NCBI GenBank assembly: GCA_964570565.1
Contig: CAZMYT010000004.1
Location: 186,001 to 250,000 of the forward strand
Source of the DNA: W0P28-013 sp964570565
Lineage (GTDB): Bacteria; Bacteroidota; Bacteroidia; Bacteroidales; Paludibacteraceae
Direction of reading: 5' to 3'
DNA length: 64,000 bases
In this document: in pieces, positions 18,000-26,684 of the stretch
Position numbering within the stretch: position 1 is the stretch's first letter
How the letters are laid out: every line of letters starts with the position of its first letter
Position numbers and translations under genes: made by a program
Notes under the pieces: model-generated
Database searches by the model: none
The model's input: the letters and a program-made list of their open reading frames with translations, nothing else
What the model was told of the DNA's origin: nothing

Positions 18000-19928
18000 A
18001 TGGTTTCAGTAGAGCAACTTACGGTAGAGTTTGGCGGACGTCCGCTGTTTGACAGTATTTCATTTTTAGTTAATCCAAAAGATAAAATTGCTTTGGTAGG
18101 TAAAAATGGGGCTGGCAAAACTACACTTTTACGTTTGTTTGCAGGTCAACAGCAGCCTACGCACGGTAACATTATTAAGCCTAAAGAGCTAACCATTGGT
18201 TATTTGCCGCAGCATTTGTTGGTTAAAGATCAACGTACGGTACAGGAAGAAGTGGAGTTGGCATTCGGTGAAATTCGGGTGATTCAACAACATATTGATA
18301 AACTCAATATGGAAATAGCAGAACGCACGGATTACGAAAGCGAAGAATACCAATTGCTGATTGAAAAAGTAACGCACGAAAATGAGCGTTTACAGCTTTT
18401 TGGTGCCACCAATATGCAAGCCGAAATTGAAAAGACGCTGCTTGGATTAGGATTTGAACGTACTGATTTTACACGTCAAACGGCTGAATTTAGTGGTGGT
18501 TGGCGTATGCGTATCGAATTGGCGAAAATCTTACTACAACGTCCTGATTTGTTGTTGTTGGACGAACCTACCAATCACTTGGATATAGAGTCTATTCAGT
18601 GGCTCGAAAATTTCTTAAGTACGTGTAATGGCGCAGTTATTTTAGTCAGTCACGACCGCGCTTTTATCGACGCGGTGACGACACGTACCATCGAAATTTC
18701 GTTAGGCAGAATTTACGACTATAAAGTGTCGTATTCTAAATATGTTGAATTGCGCAAGGAACGTCGTGAACAACAGATTCGCGCCTACGAAAACCAACAA
18801 AAAGTAATCGCTGAAACGGAAGATTTTATTGAGCGTTTTCGCTACAAGTCTACGAAAGCGGTACAAGTGCAAAGCCGTATAAAACAGCTCGATAAGTTGG
18901 AACGTATTGAGGTGGATATGGAAGATACGTCGCGCTTGAGTTTGAAATTTCCTCCAGCTCCACATTCGGGGATTTTACCTGTCGAAATTGAACATTTAAC
19001 AAAAGCGTATGGCGACCATATTGTATTGAACGATATATCGTTACAAATACGACGTGGCGACAAAGTGGCTTTCGTTGGCAAAAATGGCGAGGGAAAATCT
19101 ACGTTGGTAAAATGTATCATGGACGAAATAGCATACAGCGGTACCATGAAGTTGGGACATCAGGTGAGCATTGGTTATTTCGCGCAAAATCAAGCAAGTT
19201 TACTCGACGAAAATAAAACCGTATTTCAAACTATTGACGATGTGGCAGTGGGCGATATTCGTACTAAGATACGCGATATTTTAGGAGCCTTTATGTTTGG
19301 TGGCGAAGCGTCTGACAAAAAAGTAAAAGTACTGTCCGGTGGTGAACGTAGCCGTTTGGCGATGATTCGTTTATTGTTGGAACCAGTTAATTTACTGATT
19401 CTCGATGAACCAACTAACCACTTAGATATGAGCTCAAAAGACGTTCTCAAAGAAGCTATTAAAGCCTTTGATGGAACAGTTATTTTGGTGTCGCACGACC
19501 GTGAGTTTCTCGATGGTTTGGCTGATAAAGTGTATGAATTTGGTCATCAAAAAGTACGTGAACATTTGGGCGGTATTCAGGAATTTTTGCAGTACAAACG
19601 TATGCAAACGTTGCAGGAGTTGGAACGCAAGCAGGTGATACAAAAAGCTGAAAAAGAAGATAATCAGTCCGAAAATAAGTTAAGCTATGAAGCTCGTAAA
19701 GAGCAGTCGAAACTCGTACGTAAACAGGAAAAATTAGTAGCCGAAGCCGAAACCGTTATAGCTACGATGGAAGAAAGTTTGGCGGCGATGGAAGTACAAT
19801 TTGCCCAAGGTGATTCGTCGGCCGAGGCAGTCGAAACATACCAACGCACTAAGCGTTCATTGGAACAAAAGATGTACGAGTGGGAACTGTTATGCGAAGA
19901 GTTGGAGAACTTAAAACAAGCGCTGTAA
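18000..19928 (+). CDS. ABC-F family ATPase (Uup/YdiF-like)
   Basis: A 642-residue soluble protein with two ABC cassettes and no membrane domain, as in ABC-F translation factors. The first cassette has Walker A GKNGAGKTT near 37, signature FSGGWRMRIELA and DEPTNHLD. A charged linker (about 235-310) holds the P-site tRNA-interaction motif region. The second cassette has Walker A GKNGEGKST near 360, signature LSGGERSRLAM and ILDEPTNHLD. A C-terminal coiled coil (about 535-640) matches Uup and YdiF types. The exact subfamily, and any antibiotic protection role, cannot be assigned. It ends at a bidirectional terminator. Confidence 0.92.
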   Translation: MVSVEQLTVEFGGRPLFDSISFLVNPKDKIALVGKNGAGKTTLLRLFAGQQQPTHGNIIKPKELTIGYLPQHLLVKDQRTVQEEVELAFGEIRVIQQHIDKLNMEIAERTDYESEEYQLLIEKVTHENERLQLFGATNMQAEIEKTLLGLGFERTDFTRQTAEFSGGWRMRIELAKILLQRPDLLLLDEPTNHLDIESIQWLENFLSTCNGAVILVSHDRAFIDAVTTRTIEISLGRIYDYKVSYSKYVELRKERREQQIRAYENQQKVIAETEDFIERFRYKSTKAVQVQSRIKQLDKLERIEVDMEDTSRLSLKFPPAPHSGILPVEIEHLTKAYGDHIVLNDISLQIRRGDKVAFVGKNGEGKSTLVKCIMDEIAYSGTMKLGHQVSIGYFAQNQASLLDENKTVFQTIDDVAVGDIRTKIRDILGAFMFGGEASDKKVKVLSGGERSRLAMIRLLLEPVNLLILDEPTNHLDMSSKDVLKEAIKAFDGTVILVSHDREFLDGLADKVYEFGHQKVREHLGGIQEFLQYKRMQTLQELERKQVIQKAEKEDNQSENKLSYEARKEQSKLVRKQEKLVAEAETVIATMEESLAAMEVQFAQGDSSAEAVETYQRTKRSLEQKMYEWELLCEELENLKQAL

Positions 19929-19950
19929 GTCTTTCATAGTAAATAAAATA

Positions 19951-19983
19951 AAAAAAGAGTCGTTCAATGAGCGACTCTTTTTT
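19951..19983. terminator. Bidirectional terminator between the ABC-F gene and gltX
   Basis: A 12-bp stem, AAAAAAGAGTCG (19951-19962) with CGACTCTTTTTT (19972-19983), and a 9-base loop. A and T runs on both flanks let it serve both convergent genes. Confidence 0.85.
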
Positions 19984-19998
19984 ATTGATTCATAAGTA

Positions 19999-21522
19999 TT
20001 ATCCTAACTTTTCGATGGCAGTTTGGATACGGCGAATAGTTTCTGCTTTACCAAGTACGGCGGTAATGTCGAAAATGTGAGGTCCTTTCATCTCGCCAAC
20101 TAACGATAAACGAAATGGATTCATCACGTTGCCCATGTTGTAGCCACTGGTTTCAATCCAACTGATGACTAACTTTTCGCTTAGTTCTACCGATGAAAAA
20201 TCGGCATCGCTTATGGTTTTTAAATAATTAACTAAAGCGCCAAGTTCATTTTTGGTTTCTGGTTTCCAACGTTTTTGTACCGCTTTTTCGTCGTATTGAG
20301 TAGGTGCTACAAAATAGAATGATGTTTGGTCCCATAGCTCATTGGCAAACGTAACGCGCGATTTCACAGCTCCAACAATTTGTGCTAACTGCGCTTCGTC
20401 CATATCAAATCCTTTGGCTTGAACGGTTGGACGGAATTGTTTGGCCAATTCCATGTTGTCTTTCAATTGCAAATATTGGTGGTTGAACCATTTACCTTTT
20501 TCGTAATCGAATTTAGCACCACTTTTACTGCATTTTTCGAGGTGAAAGAGTTGTATCATTTCATCCATGGTCATTATTTCTTGATCGTTACCTGGATTCC
20601 AGCCCAATAACGCTAAAAAGTTCAGAACAGCTTCTGGGAAATAACCGCTTTCACGATAACCAGATGACACTTCGCCAGTTTTAGGGTCGTGCCATTCGAG
20701 TGGGAAAACGGGGAAACCTAAGCGATCACCATCGCGTTTGCTTAATTTGCCATTTCCATCAGGTTTTAAAAGCAATGGAAGGTGCGCAAATTGTGGCATG
20801 GTGTCAGTCCAGCCGAAATAACGATAGAGTAGTACGTGCAACGGCGCACTTGGCAGCCATTCTTCACCACGAATAACGTGTGTAATTTCCATCAAATGGT
20901 CGTCAACGATGTTGGCGAGGTGGTAAGTTGGTAGTCCGTCAGCCGATTTGTAAAGCACTTTATCGTCCAAAATAGATGAATTAATGCGCACTTCACCACG
21001 TATAATATCGTTCACTAGAATTTCTTCACCAGGTTCAATTTTCACACGAACTACGTATTTTTCACCATTGGCTAGGCGTTGCGCAACCTCGTCTTCACTC
21101 AGTGTGAGCGAATTGTTCATAGCAAGTCGTGTGGAAGCATCGTATTGAAAATTAGCTATTTCAGTACGTTTAGCTTCCAATTCTTCGGGCGTATCAAAGG
21201 CCATGTAAGCCAATCCTTTTACCAACAATTCATCGACGTAGGTTTTGTAGATATCTTTACGTTCGCTTTGACGATACGGACCGTAATTGCCACCAAATGA
21301 AACGCCTTCGTCGAAGGTAATTCCTAACCATTTGAACGATTCGATAATGTATTCTTCGGCTCCTGGCACAAAACGATTGCTATCGGTGTCCTCAATGCGG
21401 AAAATGAATTCGCCACCATGTTGTTTGGCGAACAAATAGTTATATAAAGCGGTTCGTACCCCGCCAATGTGCAAAGCGCCTGTTGGCGAAGGTGCAAATC
21501 TTACTCTTACTTTTCTAGTCAT
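19999..21522 (-). CDS. gltX: Glutamyl-tRNA synthetase
   Basis: A 507-residue class I synthetase charging tRNA-Glu. The HIGH-type motif is in FAPSPTGALHIGG at the N-terminus and the KMSKS-type loop is GKLSKRDGD near residue 250. The length is normal for the discriminating bacterial enzyme. The start MTRKVRVRF at 21522 is chosen. The reading frame opens further upstream, but the added 20 residues would overlap the preceding mrr gene and are not found in the family. It lies 10 bases after mrr and is probably the third gene of an aspS-mrr-gltX operon. Confidence 0.96.
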   Translation of the reverse strand: MTRKVRVRFAPSPTGALHIGGVRTALYNYLFAKQHGGEFIFRIEDTDSNRFVPGAEEYIIESFKWLGITFDEGVSFGGNYGPYRQSERKDIYKTYVDELLVKGLAYMAFDTPEELEAKRTEIANFQYDASTRLAMNNSLTLSEDEVAQRLANGEKYVVRVKIEPGEEILVNDIIRGEVRINSSILDDKVLYKSADGLPTYHLANIVDDHLMEITHVIRGEEWLPSAPLHVLLYRYFGWTDTMPQFAHLPLLLKPDGNGKLSKRDGDRLGFPVFPLEWHDPKTGEVSSGYRESGYFPEAVLNFLALLGWNPGNDQEIMTMDEMIQLFHLEKCSKSGAKFDYEKGKWFNHQYLQLKDNMELAKQFRPTVQAKGFDMDEAQLAQIVGAVKSRVTFANELWDQTSFYFVAPTQYDEKAVQKRWKPETKNELGALVNYLKTISDADFSSVELSEKLVISWIETSGYNMGNVMNPFRLSLVGEMKGPHIFDITAVLGKAETIRRIQTAIEKLG

Positions 21523-21532
21523 GTTAGTTATA

Positions 21533-22444
21533 TTATTCTTCAAAATAATCCAAATCAATACGTTTAATTTCGTACATGGCACGAGTTGAAACGCCTATGT
21601 TATAATCAATCATCAATTGAGCTAATTTTTTTCCATCAATTCTCACAATTTTTACATTTTGTGGGTTATAAGCCTCAGCTTCTCTTGTAAATGAAGAAGT
21701 GGTTATAAATACACCTTTTTTCCCACCTTGCCCAGCTAAAGCTCCAACAAAAGCTTGTAATTCTGGGCGTCCAACTGTGTTGCCTGGTTGCCAACGTTTT
21801 GCTTGAACATAAATAACATCTAATCCCAATTTATCTTCCTTTATAACTCCATCAATTCCTTCGTCGCCGCTTTTACCAATAGCTTTACCAGCATCTTCAA
21901 TAGAGCCTCCATATCCCATTTTGACTAGTAATTCGACTACTAAATTTTCAAAAAAATTTGGTGTTTGTGAAAGTACTTTTTCCAATAAATCATGAGCTAG
22001 AGCAGAACTTAATTGGGAATAAATAGTTTCTAATGCTTCTTCTGGTGTTTGAGTAATTTCTAACTCTTGATTTTTTTCGTTTTTTGTAGAGATTACTTTT
22101 GATGTCCCTTTTTGAAATTCTACAAAATCAGGATATTTACTTAAAAATTTGACATCAATTCGTGTTGGGTTTTCATTTAATACTCGTAAGCCTTCTTCTG
22201 TTATTCGATAAATCCCTCGACTAACAGAATCAATCAATCCTGCTTTACGCAGATAGATATTTGCCCAATGAATACGGTTATTTATAGTCGGCTGTCGTTG
22301 ACTAGGTAATTGCTCATTTATTTCTTCTTCCGTAAGGTTGAAATCAAAGATTAATTTTGCTATTAACTCTTTGGAAGAATGTTCTTTACCATCTTTTAAT
22401 GAAGTTAGTAAAGGAAGCATGCAGGTTTGAAAATCTGGCACCAT
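21533..22444 (-). CDS. mrr: Mrr-like type IV restriction endonuclease
   Basis: A 303-residue protein with an N-terminal winged-helix domain (Mrr_N, about 1-90, with KDGKEHSSKELIAKLIFDF and GLIDSVSRGIYRITEEG) and a C-terminal PD-(D/E)XK-type Mrr_cat domain (about 160-285). The active-site pattern is GDEGIDGVI followed by IYVQAKRW, where Q replaces the usual E of ExK, as in E. coli Mrr. Mrr cleaves methylated DNA, so this is a probable defence gene. It lies five bases after aspS and 10 before gltX, so it is locked into a housekeeping operon. There is no partner methyltransferase, as expected for type IV. Confidence 0.9.
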   Translation of the reverse strand: MVPDFQTCMLPLLTSLKDGKEHSSKELIAKLIFDFNLTEEEINEQLPSQRQPTINNRIHWANIYLRKAGLIDSVSRGIYRITEEGLRVLNENPTRIDVKFLSKYPDFVEFQKGTSKVISTKNEKNQELEITQTPEEALETIYSQLSSALAHDLLEKVLSQTPNFFENLVVELLVKMGYGGSIEDAGKAIGKSGDEGIDGVIKEDKLGLDVIYVQAKRWQPGNTVGRPELQAFVGALAGQGGKKGVFITTSSFTREAEAYNPQNVKIVRIDGKKLAQLMIDYNIGVSTRAMYEIKRIDLDYFEE

Positions 22445-22449
22445 ATTTT

Positions 22450-24204
22450 TTACTCTTTAATATCTATTTTAAGACACAATTCATCCAATTGTGATTGGTC
22501 TATTTGTCCTGGTGCATCGAGCATGACGTCGCGTCCTTGGTTGTTTTTAGGGAATGCCATACAGTCGCGAATGCTATCTAAACCAGCGAATAGCGAAACA
22601 AAACGGTCCAAACCATACGCCAAACCGCCGTGAGGTGGTGCGCCGTATTTGAAGGCATTCATCAAGAAACCAAAACGTTGTTGTGCGCTTTCGGGTGTAA
22701 AGCCAAGCAATTCGAACATTTTTTGTTGGAGTTTGCTGTCGTGAATACGAATAGAACCACCGCCCACTTCAACACCGTTGATAACCATATCGTAGGCATT
22801 GGCACGTACGGCACCAGTATCGCTGTCGAGTAATGGAATATCTTCTGGTTTTGGCGAGGTAAATGGATGGTGCATAGCGTAGAAACGTTGATCTTCTTCG
22901 CTCCATTCGAAGAGTGGAAAATCGACCACCCAAAGACATGAGAACTTATTTTTATCGCGTAAACCTAACTGTGAACCCATTTCAAGACGAAGTTCACACA
23001 ATTGTTTACGAGTTTTGTTGGCATCAGGGCCACTCAAAATCAAAATCAAATCGTTAGGTTCTGCACCAAACGCAGCTTTTAACTGTTGCAATACTTCAGG
23101 TGTGTAAAATTTATCGACACTTGATTTTACGCTTCCGTCAGCTTCGACGCGGGCATATACTAAACCTTTTGCACCAATTTGAGGGCGTTTTACAAAGTCG
23201 GTAAGTGCATCTAACTGTTTACGTGTGTAATTAGCGGCTCCTTTAGCACAAATACCACCAATGTAAGCTGCTTCGTCGAATACGCTAAAGCCATGTCCTT
23301 TCAACACGTCCATCAATTCTACAAACTGCATATCGAAACGCGTATCTGGTTTGTCGGAACCGTAGAATTTCATCGCATCGTGCCACGTCATACGTGGTAA
23401 AGCTGGAATGTCGATGCCTTTGATTTTTTTGAATAAGTGACGGCTCATGCCTTCAAACATATTCAATATGTCTTCTTGGTCAACAAATGACATTTCGCAG
23501 TCAATTTGAGTGAATTCAGGTTGACGGTCGGCACGCAAATCTTCGTCGCGGAAACATTTTACGATTTGGAAATAGCGATCGAACCCAGAAACCATCAACA
23601 GCTGTTTGAGTGTTTGTGGCGATTGTGGTAAAGCGTAAAATTGTCCAGGATTCATACGACTTGGTACTACAAAGTCGCGTGCACCTTCGGGCGTAGAATT
23701 CACTAATACAGGAGTTTCAACTTCTAAAAATCCTTGCGCATCTAAATATTGACGAACTTCGATTGTCATTTTGTGGCGCAACTCGAGATTGGCACGTACC
23801 GCATTACGACGTAAATCGAGGTAACGGTATTTCATGCGAATATCATCGCCGCCATCAGTTTCATCTTCAATAGTGAAGGGCGGTGTGAGCGCTTCGTTTA
23901 ACACAGTAAGTGTTGATACGATGATTTCAATATCACCAGTTGGCATGTGGCTGTTTTTCGAGCTGCGTTCTTCAACTTTTCCTGTTACTTGGAGCACATA
24001 TTCGCGTCCGAGGCGGTTGGCACGCTCGCACAAATCAGCATCGACTTCTTGGTTGAAAACTAATTGTGTCATACCATAGCGGTCTCTGAGGTCAATAAAA
24101 GTCATGCCGCCCATTTTGCGGATGCGTTGCACCCAACCTGCAAGGGTTACTGTTTGTCCCAAATTAGCGATGCGAAGTTCGCCACATGTTGTAGTTCTGT
24201 ACAT
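22450..24204 (-). CDS. aspS: Aspartyl-tRNA synthetase
   Basis: A 584-residue class II synthetase of the long bacterial type. It has an N-terminal OB-fold anticodon domain (VTLAGWVQRIRKMGGMTFID), class II motif 2 (CFRDEDLRADRQPEFTQID), a GAD insertion domain (about 290-410) and motif 3 (GGLAYGLDRFVSLFAG). The length matches the family. It is divergent from yqgF with a 255-base gap. TATCTTTG on the minus strand at 24312-24305 is the likely -7 element, leaving a leader of about 100 bases. Mrr and gltX follow within 10 bases. Confidence 0.97.
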   Translation of the reverse strand: MYRTTTCGELRIANLGQTVTLAGWVQRIRKMGGMTFIDLRDRYGMTQLVFNQEVDADLCERANRLGREYVLQVTGKVEERSSKNSHMPTGDIEIIVSTLTVLNEALTPPFTIEDETDGGDDIRMKYRYLDLRRNAVRANLELRHKMTIEVRQYLDAQGFLEVETPVLVNSTPEGARDFVVPSRMNPGQFYALPQSPQTLKQLLMVSGFDRYFQIVKCFRDEDLRADRQPEFTQIDCEMSFVDQEDILNMFEGMSRHLFKKIKGIDIPALPRMTWHDAMKFYGSDKPDTRFDMQFVELMDVLKGHGFSVFDEAAYIGGICAKGAANYTRKQLDALTDFVKRPQIGAKGLVYARVEADGSVKSSVDKFYTPEVLQQLKAAFGAEPNDLILILSGPDANKTRKQLCELRLEMGSQLGLRDKNKFSCLWVVDFPLFEWSEEDQRFYAMHHPFTSPKPEDIPLLDSDTGAVRANAYDMVINGVEVGGGSIRIHDSKLQQKMFELLGFTPESAQQRFGFLMNAFKYGAPPHGGLAYGLDRFVSLFAGLDSIRDCMAFPKNNQGRDVMLDAPGQIDQSQLDELCLKIDIKE

Positions 24205-24304
24205 ATTATTAGTTGAAGATTAAAAGTAGAACAGAAATAAAAAGTTAATTCTTTAATATTAATGTGCTAATTATCAGTTAATTGATTTTATGTTATAAAA
24301 CTCA

Positions 24305-24312
24305 CAAAGATA
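24305..24312 (-). promoter_or_regulatory. Candidate -7 element for the aspS-mrr-gltX operon
   Basis: On the minus strand this reads TATCTTTG, about 100 bases before the aspS ATG. No TTTG is at the right spacing. Confidence 0.4.
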
Positions 24313-24404
24313 AGCTGAAAAATTGAAATTTACGCCTGTTTTAGGTGTTTTTTTATGTGTTAAGCCCCATTTTTATGCCGAAGGGTCGATTTGTGGCGTT
24401 TCCA

Positions 24405-24435
24405 TTGGTTACGTTCAATTAAAATTGTATCTTTG
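24405..24435 (+). promoter_or_regulatory. Promoter for yqgF
   Basis: TTG (24405-24407), a 20-base spacer and TATCTTTG (24428-24435) match the Bacteroidota TTTG-N19-21-TAnnTTTG promoter. The ATG is 24 bases downstream. Confidence 0.65.
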
Positions 24436-24459
24436 TAGTTTCATTTTGAAAGCAACAAT

Positions 24460-24873
24460 ATGGCTCGAATTTTAGCAATTGATTTTGGCGAAAAACGTAC
24501 AGGAATAGCTGTTTCCGATCCGTTACAAATGATAGCCAATGGTCTTACAACCGTTGACACCACTCGTTTGGAGCAGTTTTTGATCGATTATGTGGCTAAA
24601 GAGTTGGTAGAGCGTTTTGTCATCGGTTTCCCCACGACGTTACGCAACGAGCCTGCTGTGGTGACAGCTCAAATTACGCCTTTTGTTGAAAAATTGAAAC
24701 AACGTTTTCCTGCTATTCCTGTGGAGTTGGTGGACGAACGTTTTACCTCTAAAATGGCTTTTCAAACCATGATAGATGGCGGTTTAAAAAAGAAAGCGCG
24801 TCAAAATAAAGGCTTAATCGACCAAATTAGTGCGACGATTATATTGCAAACTTATTTAGAGTCAAGGCGTTAG
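24460..24873 (+). CDS. yqgF: YqgF/RuvX-type Holliday junction resolvase-like nuclease
   Basis: A 137-residue RNase H-fold protein. The acidic active-site strand is ILAIDFGEKRTGIAVSD at the N-terminus. VIGFPTTLRNEP and VELVDERFTS supply the other conserved parts, including the second acidic residue in VDERF. In E. coli YqgF is implicated in 16S/23S rRNA 5'-end processing, whereas in mycobacteria RuvX resolves Holliday junctions. The role here is therefore uncertain, though the family assignment is firm. It has its own promoter. Confidence 0.93.
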   Translation: MARILAIDFGEKRTGIAVSDPLQMIANGLTTVDTTRLEQFLIDYVAKELVERFVIGFPTTLRNEPAVVTAQITPFVEKLKQRFPAIPVELVDERFTSKMAFQTMIDGGLKKKARQNKGLIDQISATIILQTYLESRR

Positions 24874-24877
24874 TTGT

Positions 24878-25312
24878 TAATTAATGAATAATTAATAACT
24901 AAAAATGAATAATGGCAGGTAAAAACATTGTTATAGATAAATCATTCTCTTTTTCGCTGCGAATTGTCAATGCTTACAAGTTTTTGACAGAAACAAAGCA
25001 TGAATTGGTGATGTCAAAACAGCTTTTGCGTAGTGGAACTGCTATTGGGGCATTGTTGAGTGAAGCTGAGTATGCCCAAAGTAAACCTGATTTTATAAGT
25101 AAAAATCATATAGCGCTTAAAGAAGCAAATGAAACGAAGTATTGGATTGAACTGCTCGGGAAAAGTGGGTATTTTGACAAAATAGCTTATGAATCGTTGC
25201 TTCAAGATGTAATTGAAATTATTAAATTATTGACAGCTATTCTGGTCACATCAAAAAAGACCGCTGTGTAGTTCTCATTATTCATTCTTATTTATTCATT
25301 ATTAATTTATTC
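24878..25312 (+). repeat. IVS-like unit: 37-bp imperfect inverted repeats framing a four-helix-bundle ORF
   Basis: The left arm (24878-24914) ends exactly on the start codon of the ORF. The right arm (25276-25312) starts five bases after its stop. Compared without gaps, the left arm and the reverse complement of the right match at 31 of 37 positions, with the inner 11 positions identical. This resembles the stem-plus-ORF layout of 23S rRNA intervening sequences. Both arms are very AT-rich, so some matches are expected by chance. Confidence 0.6.
24912..25271 (+). CDS. Four-helix-bundle protein (23S rRNA intervening-sequence protein family)
   Basis: A 119-residue helical protein of the S23 / four-helix-bundle family first known from intervening sequences in 23S rRNA genes and related to the Avd accessory protein of diversity-generating retroelements. 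Typical motifs are DKSFSFSLRIVNAYKFL at the start, LLRSGTAIGALLSEAEYAQS in helix 2, and ALKEANETKYWIELL in helix 3. No reverse transcriptase or variable repeat is nearby, so a retroelement role is not supported. It lies between yqgF and def, neatly framed by inverted repeats. Function is unknown. Confidence 0.85.
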   Translation: MAGKNIVIDKSFSFSLRIVNAYKFLTETKHELVMSKQLLRSGTAIGALLSEAEYAQSKPDFISKNHIALKEANETKYWIELLGKSGYFDKIAYESLLQDVIEIIKLLTAILVTSKKTAV

Positions 25313-25315
25313 AAT

Positions 25316-25861
25316 ATGATTCTTCCAATGTATTTATATGGTCAGTCGGTACTTCGAAAAGTGGCTGAACCTATTGAAAAAGATTATCCAGAGTTACAAA
25401 CGCTCATCGACAATATGTTTGAAACTATGTACAAATCGGAGGGTGTGGGTTTGGCAGCTCCACAAATTGGTTTGGGTATTCGTGTGGTAGTTATTGACGC
25501 TTCGCCTATGGCTGATGAAGAACCATCGTTGGCTAATAGTAAAATGGCACTGATTAATCCACATATTGAATCTTTCGAGGGTGAAAATGTAAGTATGGAA
25601 GAGGGTTGTCTGAGCTTACCTGGTATTCATGAGTCCGTTACACGTAAAAACACGATTCATATTACGTATATGGACGAAAATTTCGTGGCACACGATGAAG
25701 TGATTTCTGGCTATTTGGCGCGTGTAATACAGCACGAATACGACCATTTAGAAGGTCATGTGTTTACCGATCGTATTTCACCTATTCGTCGTCAATTGAT
25801 TACGAACAAATTGCAAAATATTGCTAAAGGCAAAGTGAATTGTAATTACAAAACCAAATAA
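25316..25861 (+). CDS. def: Peptide deformylase
   Basis: A 181-residue metalloenzyme that removes the formyl group from nascent N-terminal methionine. All three motifs are intact: GVGLAAPQIG (motif 1), EEGCLSLPG with the metal-binding Cys (motif 2), and QHEYDHLEGHVF with the two His ligands and catalytic Glu (motif 3). The length is normal. The start lies four bases after the right inverted-repeat arm of the preceding unit, so any promoter must be in or before that unit. Confidence 0.96.
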   Translation: MILPMYLYGQSVLRKVAEPIEKDYPELQTLIDNMFETMYKSEGVGLAAPQIGLGIRVVVIDASPMADEEPSLANSKMALINPHIESFEGENVSMEEGCLSLPGIHESVTRKNTIHITYMDENFVAHDEVISGYLARVIQHEYDHLEGHVFTDRISPIRRQLITNKLQNIAKGKVNCNYKTK

Positions 25862-25878
25862 TGGTGCGTTATTGATTG

Positions 25879-26580
25879 ATGTTTACCTTTAAGCAATTTA
25901 CCATTCATCAAGATGCTTGTGCTATGAAAGTTGGCACTGATGGCGTACTGTTAGGTGCATGGTGTCCTGTGGAACATGCTGTTCGTGTATTGGATATTGG
26001 AACAGGAACAGGTTTGATTGCGTTGATGATAGCGCAGCGTGCGCCTAAAGCCTTGATAGAGGCTGTGGAGTTGGATGAGAAAGCGGCAGAACAAGCGCGT
26101 TACAATGTGTCGTTAACTCCTTTTGATGAGCGAGTTAAAGTAGTTGCTGGCTCAATACAGATGTTTGCAGAAACAAATCAAGGTGTGTACGATGTGATAG
26201 TTTGTAATCCTCCCTATTTTGTCGATTCATTGAAATCGCCCAATAACAGTAGAACGCAGGCACGGCATGCAGATACGCTCACACAGGACGATTTATTACT
26301 AGCAGCAAATAAGCTGTTGTCAGAGCAGGGAACTTTAAATGTCATTTTACCGACTGTAGAAGCTGATATGTTGATTGAAAAGACTAAAAAGTTTGGGTTC
26401 ACTTTAGAATTGTGTACGCAGGTATTGCCAACGCCTCAAAGCCCTGTGAAACGCAAATTGATGTCTTTTGTACGTGGAGCATCGTCGTTGCTTGAAACGC
26501 AGTTAGTTATAGAAACTGATAGGCACGTATATACGGATGAGTATAAATTATTAACGAAAGACTTTTATTTGAAATTCTAA
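25879..26580 (+). CDS. trmN6: tRNA1(Val) A37 N6-methyltransferase, TrmN6/YfiC-like
   Basis: A 233-residue SAM-dependent methyltransferase. The N-terminus FKQFTIHQDACAMKVGTDGVLLGAW is the family signature region, the SAM loop is VLDIGTGTGLIALMIA, and the catalytic N-P-P-Y is in IVCNPPYFVDS. The known E. coli homologue methylates A37 of tRNA1-Val. The ATG at 25879 is used rather than the TTG one codon earlier. It lies 17 bases after def, likely co-transcribed. Confidence 0.88.
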   Translation: MFTFKQFTIHQDACAMKVGTDGVLLGAWCPVEHAVRVLDIGTGTGLIALMIAQRAPKALIEAVELDEKAAEQARYNVSLTPFDERVKVVAGSIQMFAETNQGVYDVIVCNPPYFVDSLKSPNNSRTQARHADTLTQDDLLLAANKLLSEQGTLNVILPTVEADMLIEKTKKFGFTLELCTQVLPTPQSPVKRKLMSFVRGASSLLETQLVIETDRHVYTDEYKLLTKDFYLKF

Positions 26581-26596
26581 ATTTAACAGATTGAAA

Positions 26597-26628
26597 TTTG
26601 GCAGTTACCTAAAAATCTGCTACTTTTG
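26597..26628 (+). promoter_or_regulatory. Promoter for the nucleoside phosphorylase gene
   Basis: TTTG (26597-26600), 20 bases, TACTTTTG (26621-26628): a full match to the Bacteroidota promoter consensus. The leader to the ATG is about 50 bases. Confidence 0.75.
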
Positions 26629-26684
26629 AAGGTTGTTTGTATATTAATAAAACAAATTAATTAATCCTTAAAATATAATTATTT

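Noticed and set aside
21533..22444. Mrr gene as part of a recent mobile insertion
   Set aside because: No target-site duplication, transposase or inverted repeats were found at its edges, and base use looks like its neighbours.
24912..25271. Diversity-generating retroelement, based on the Avd-like ORF
   Set aside because: No reverse transcriptase, template repeat or variable repeat lies nearby in the window.
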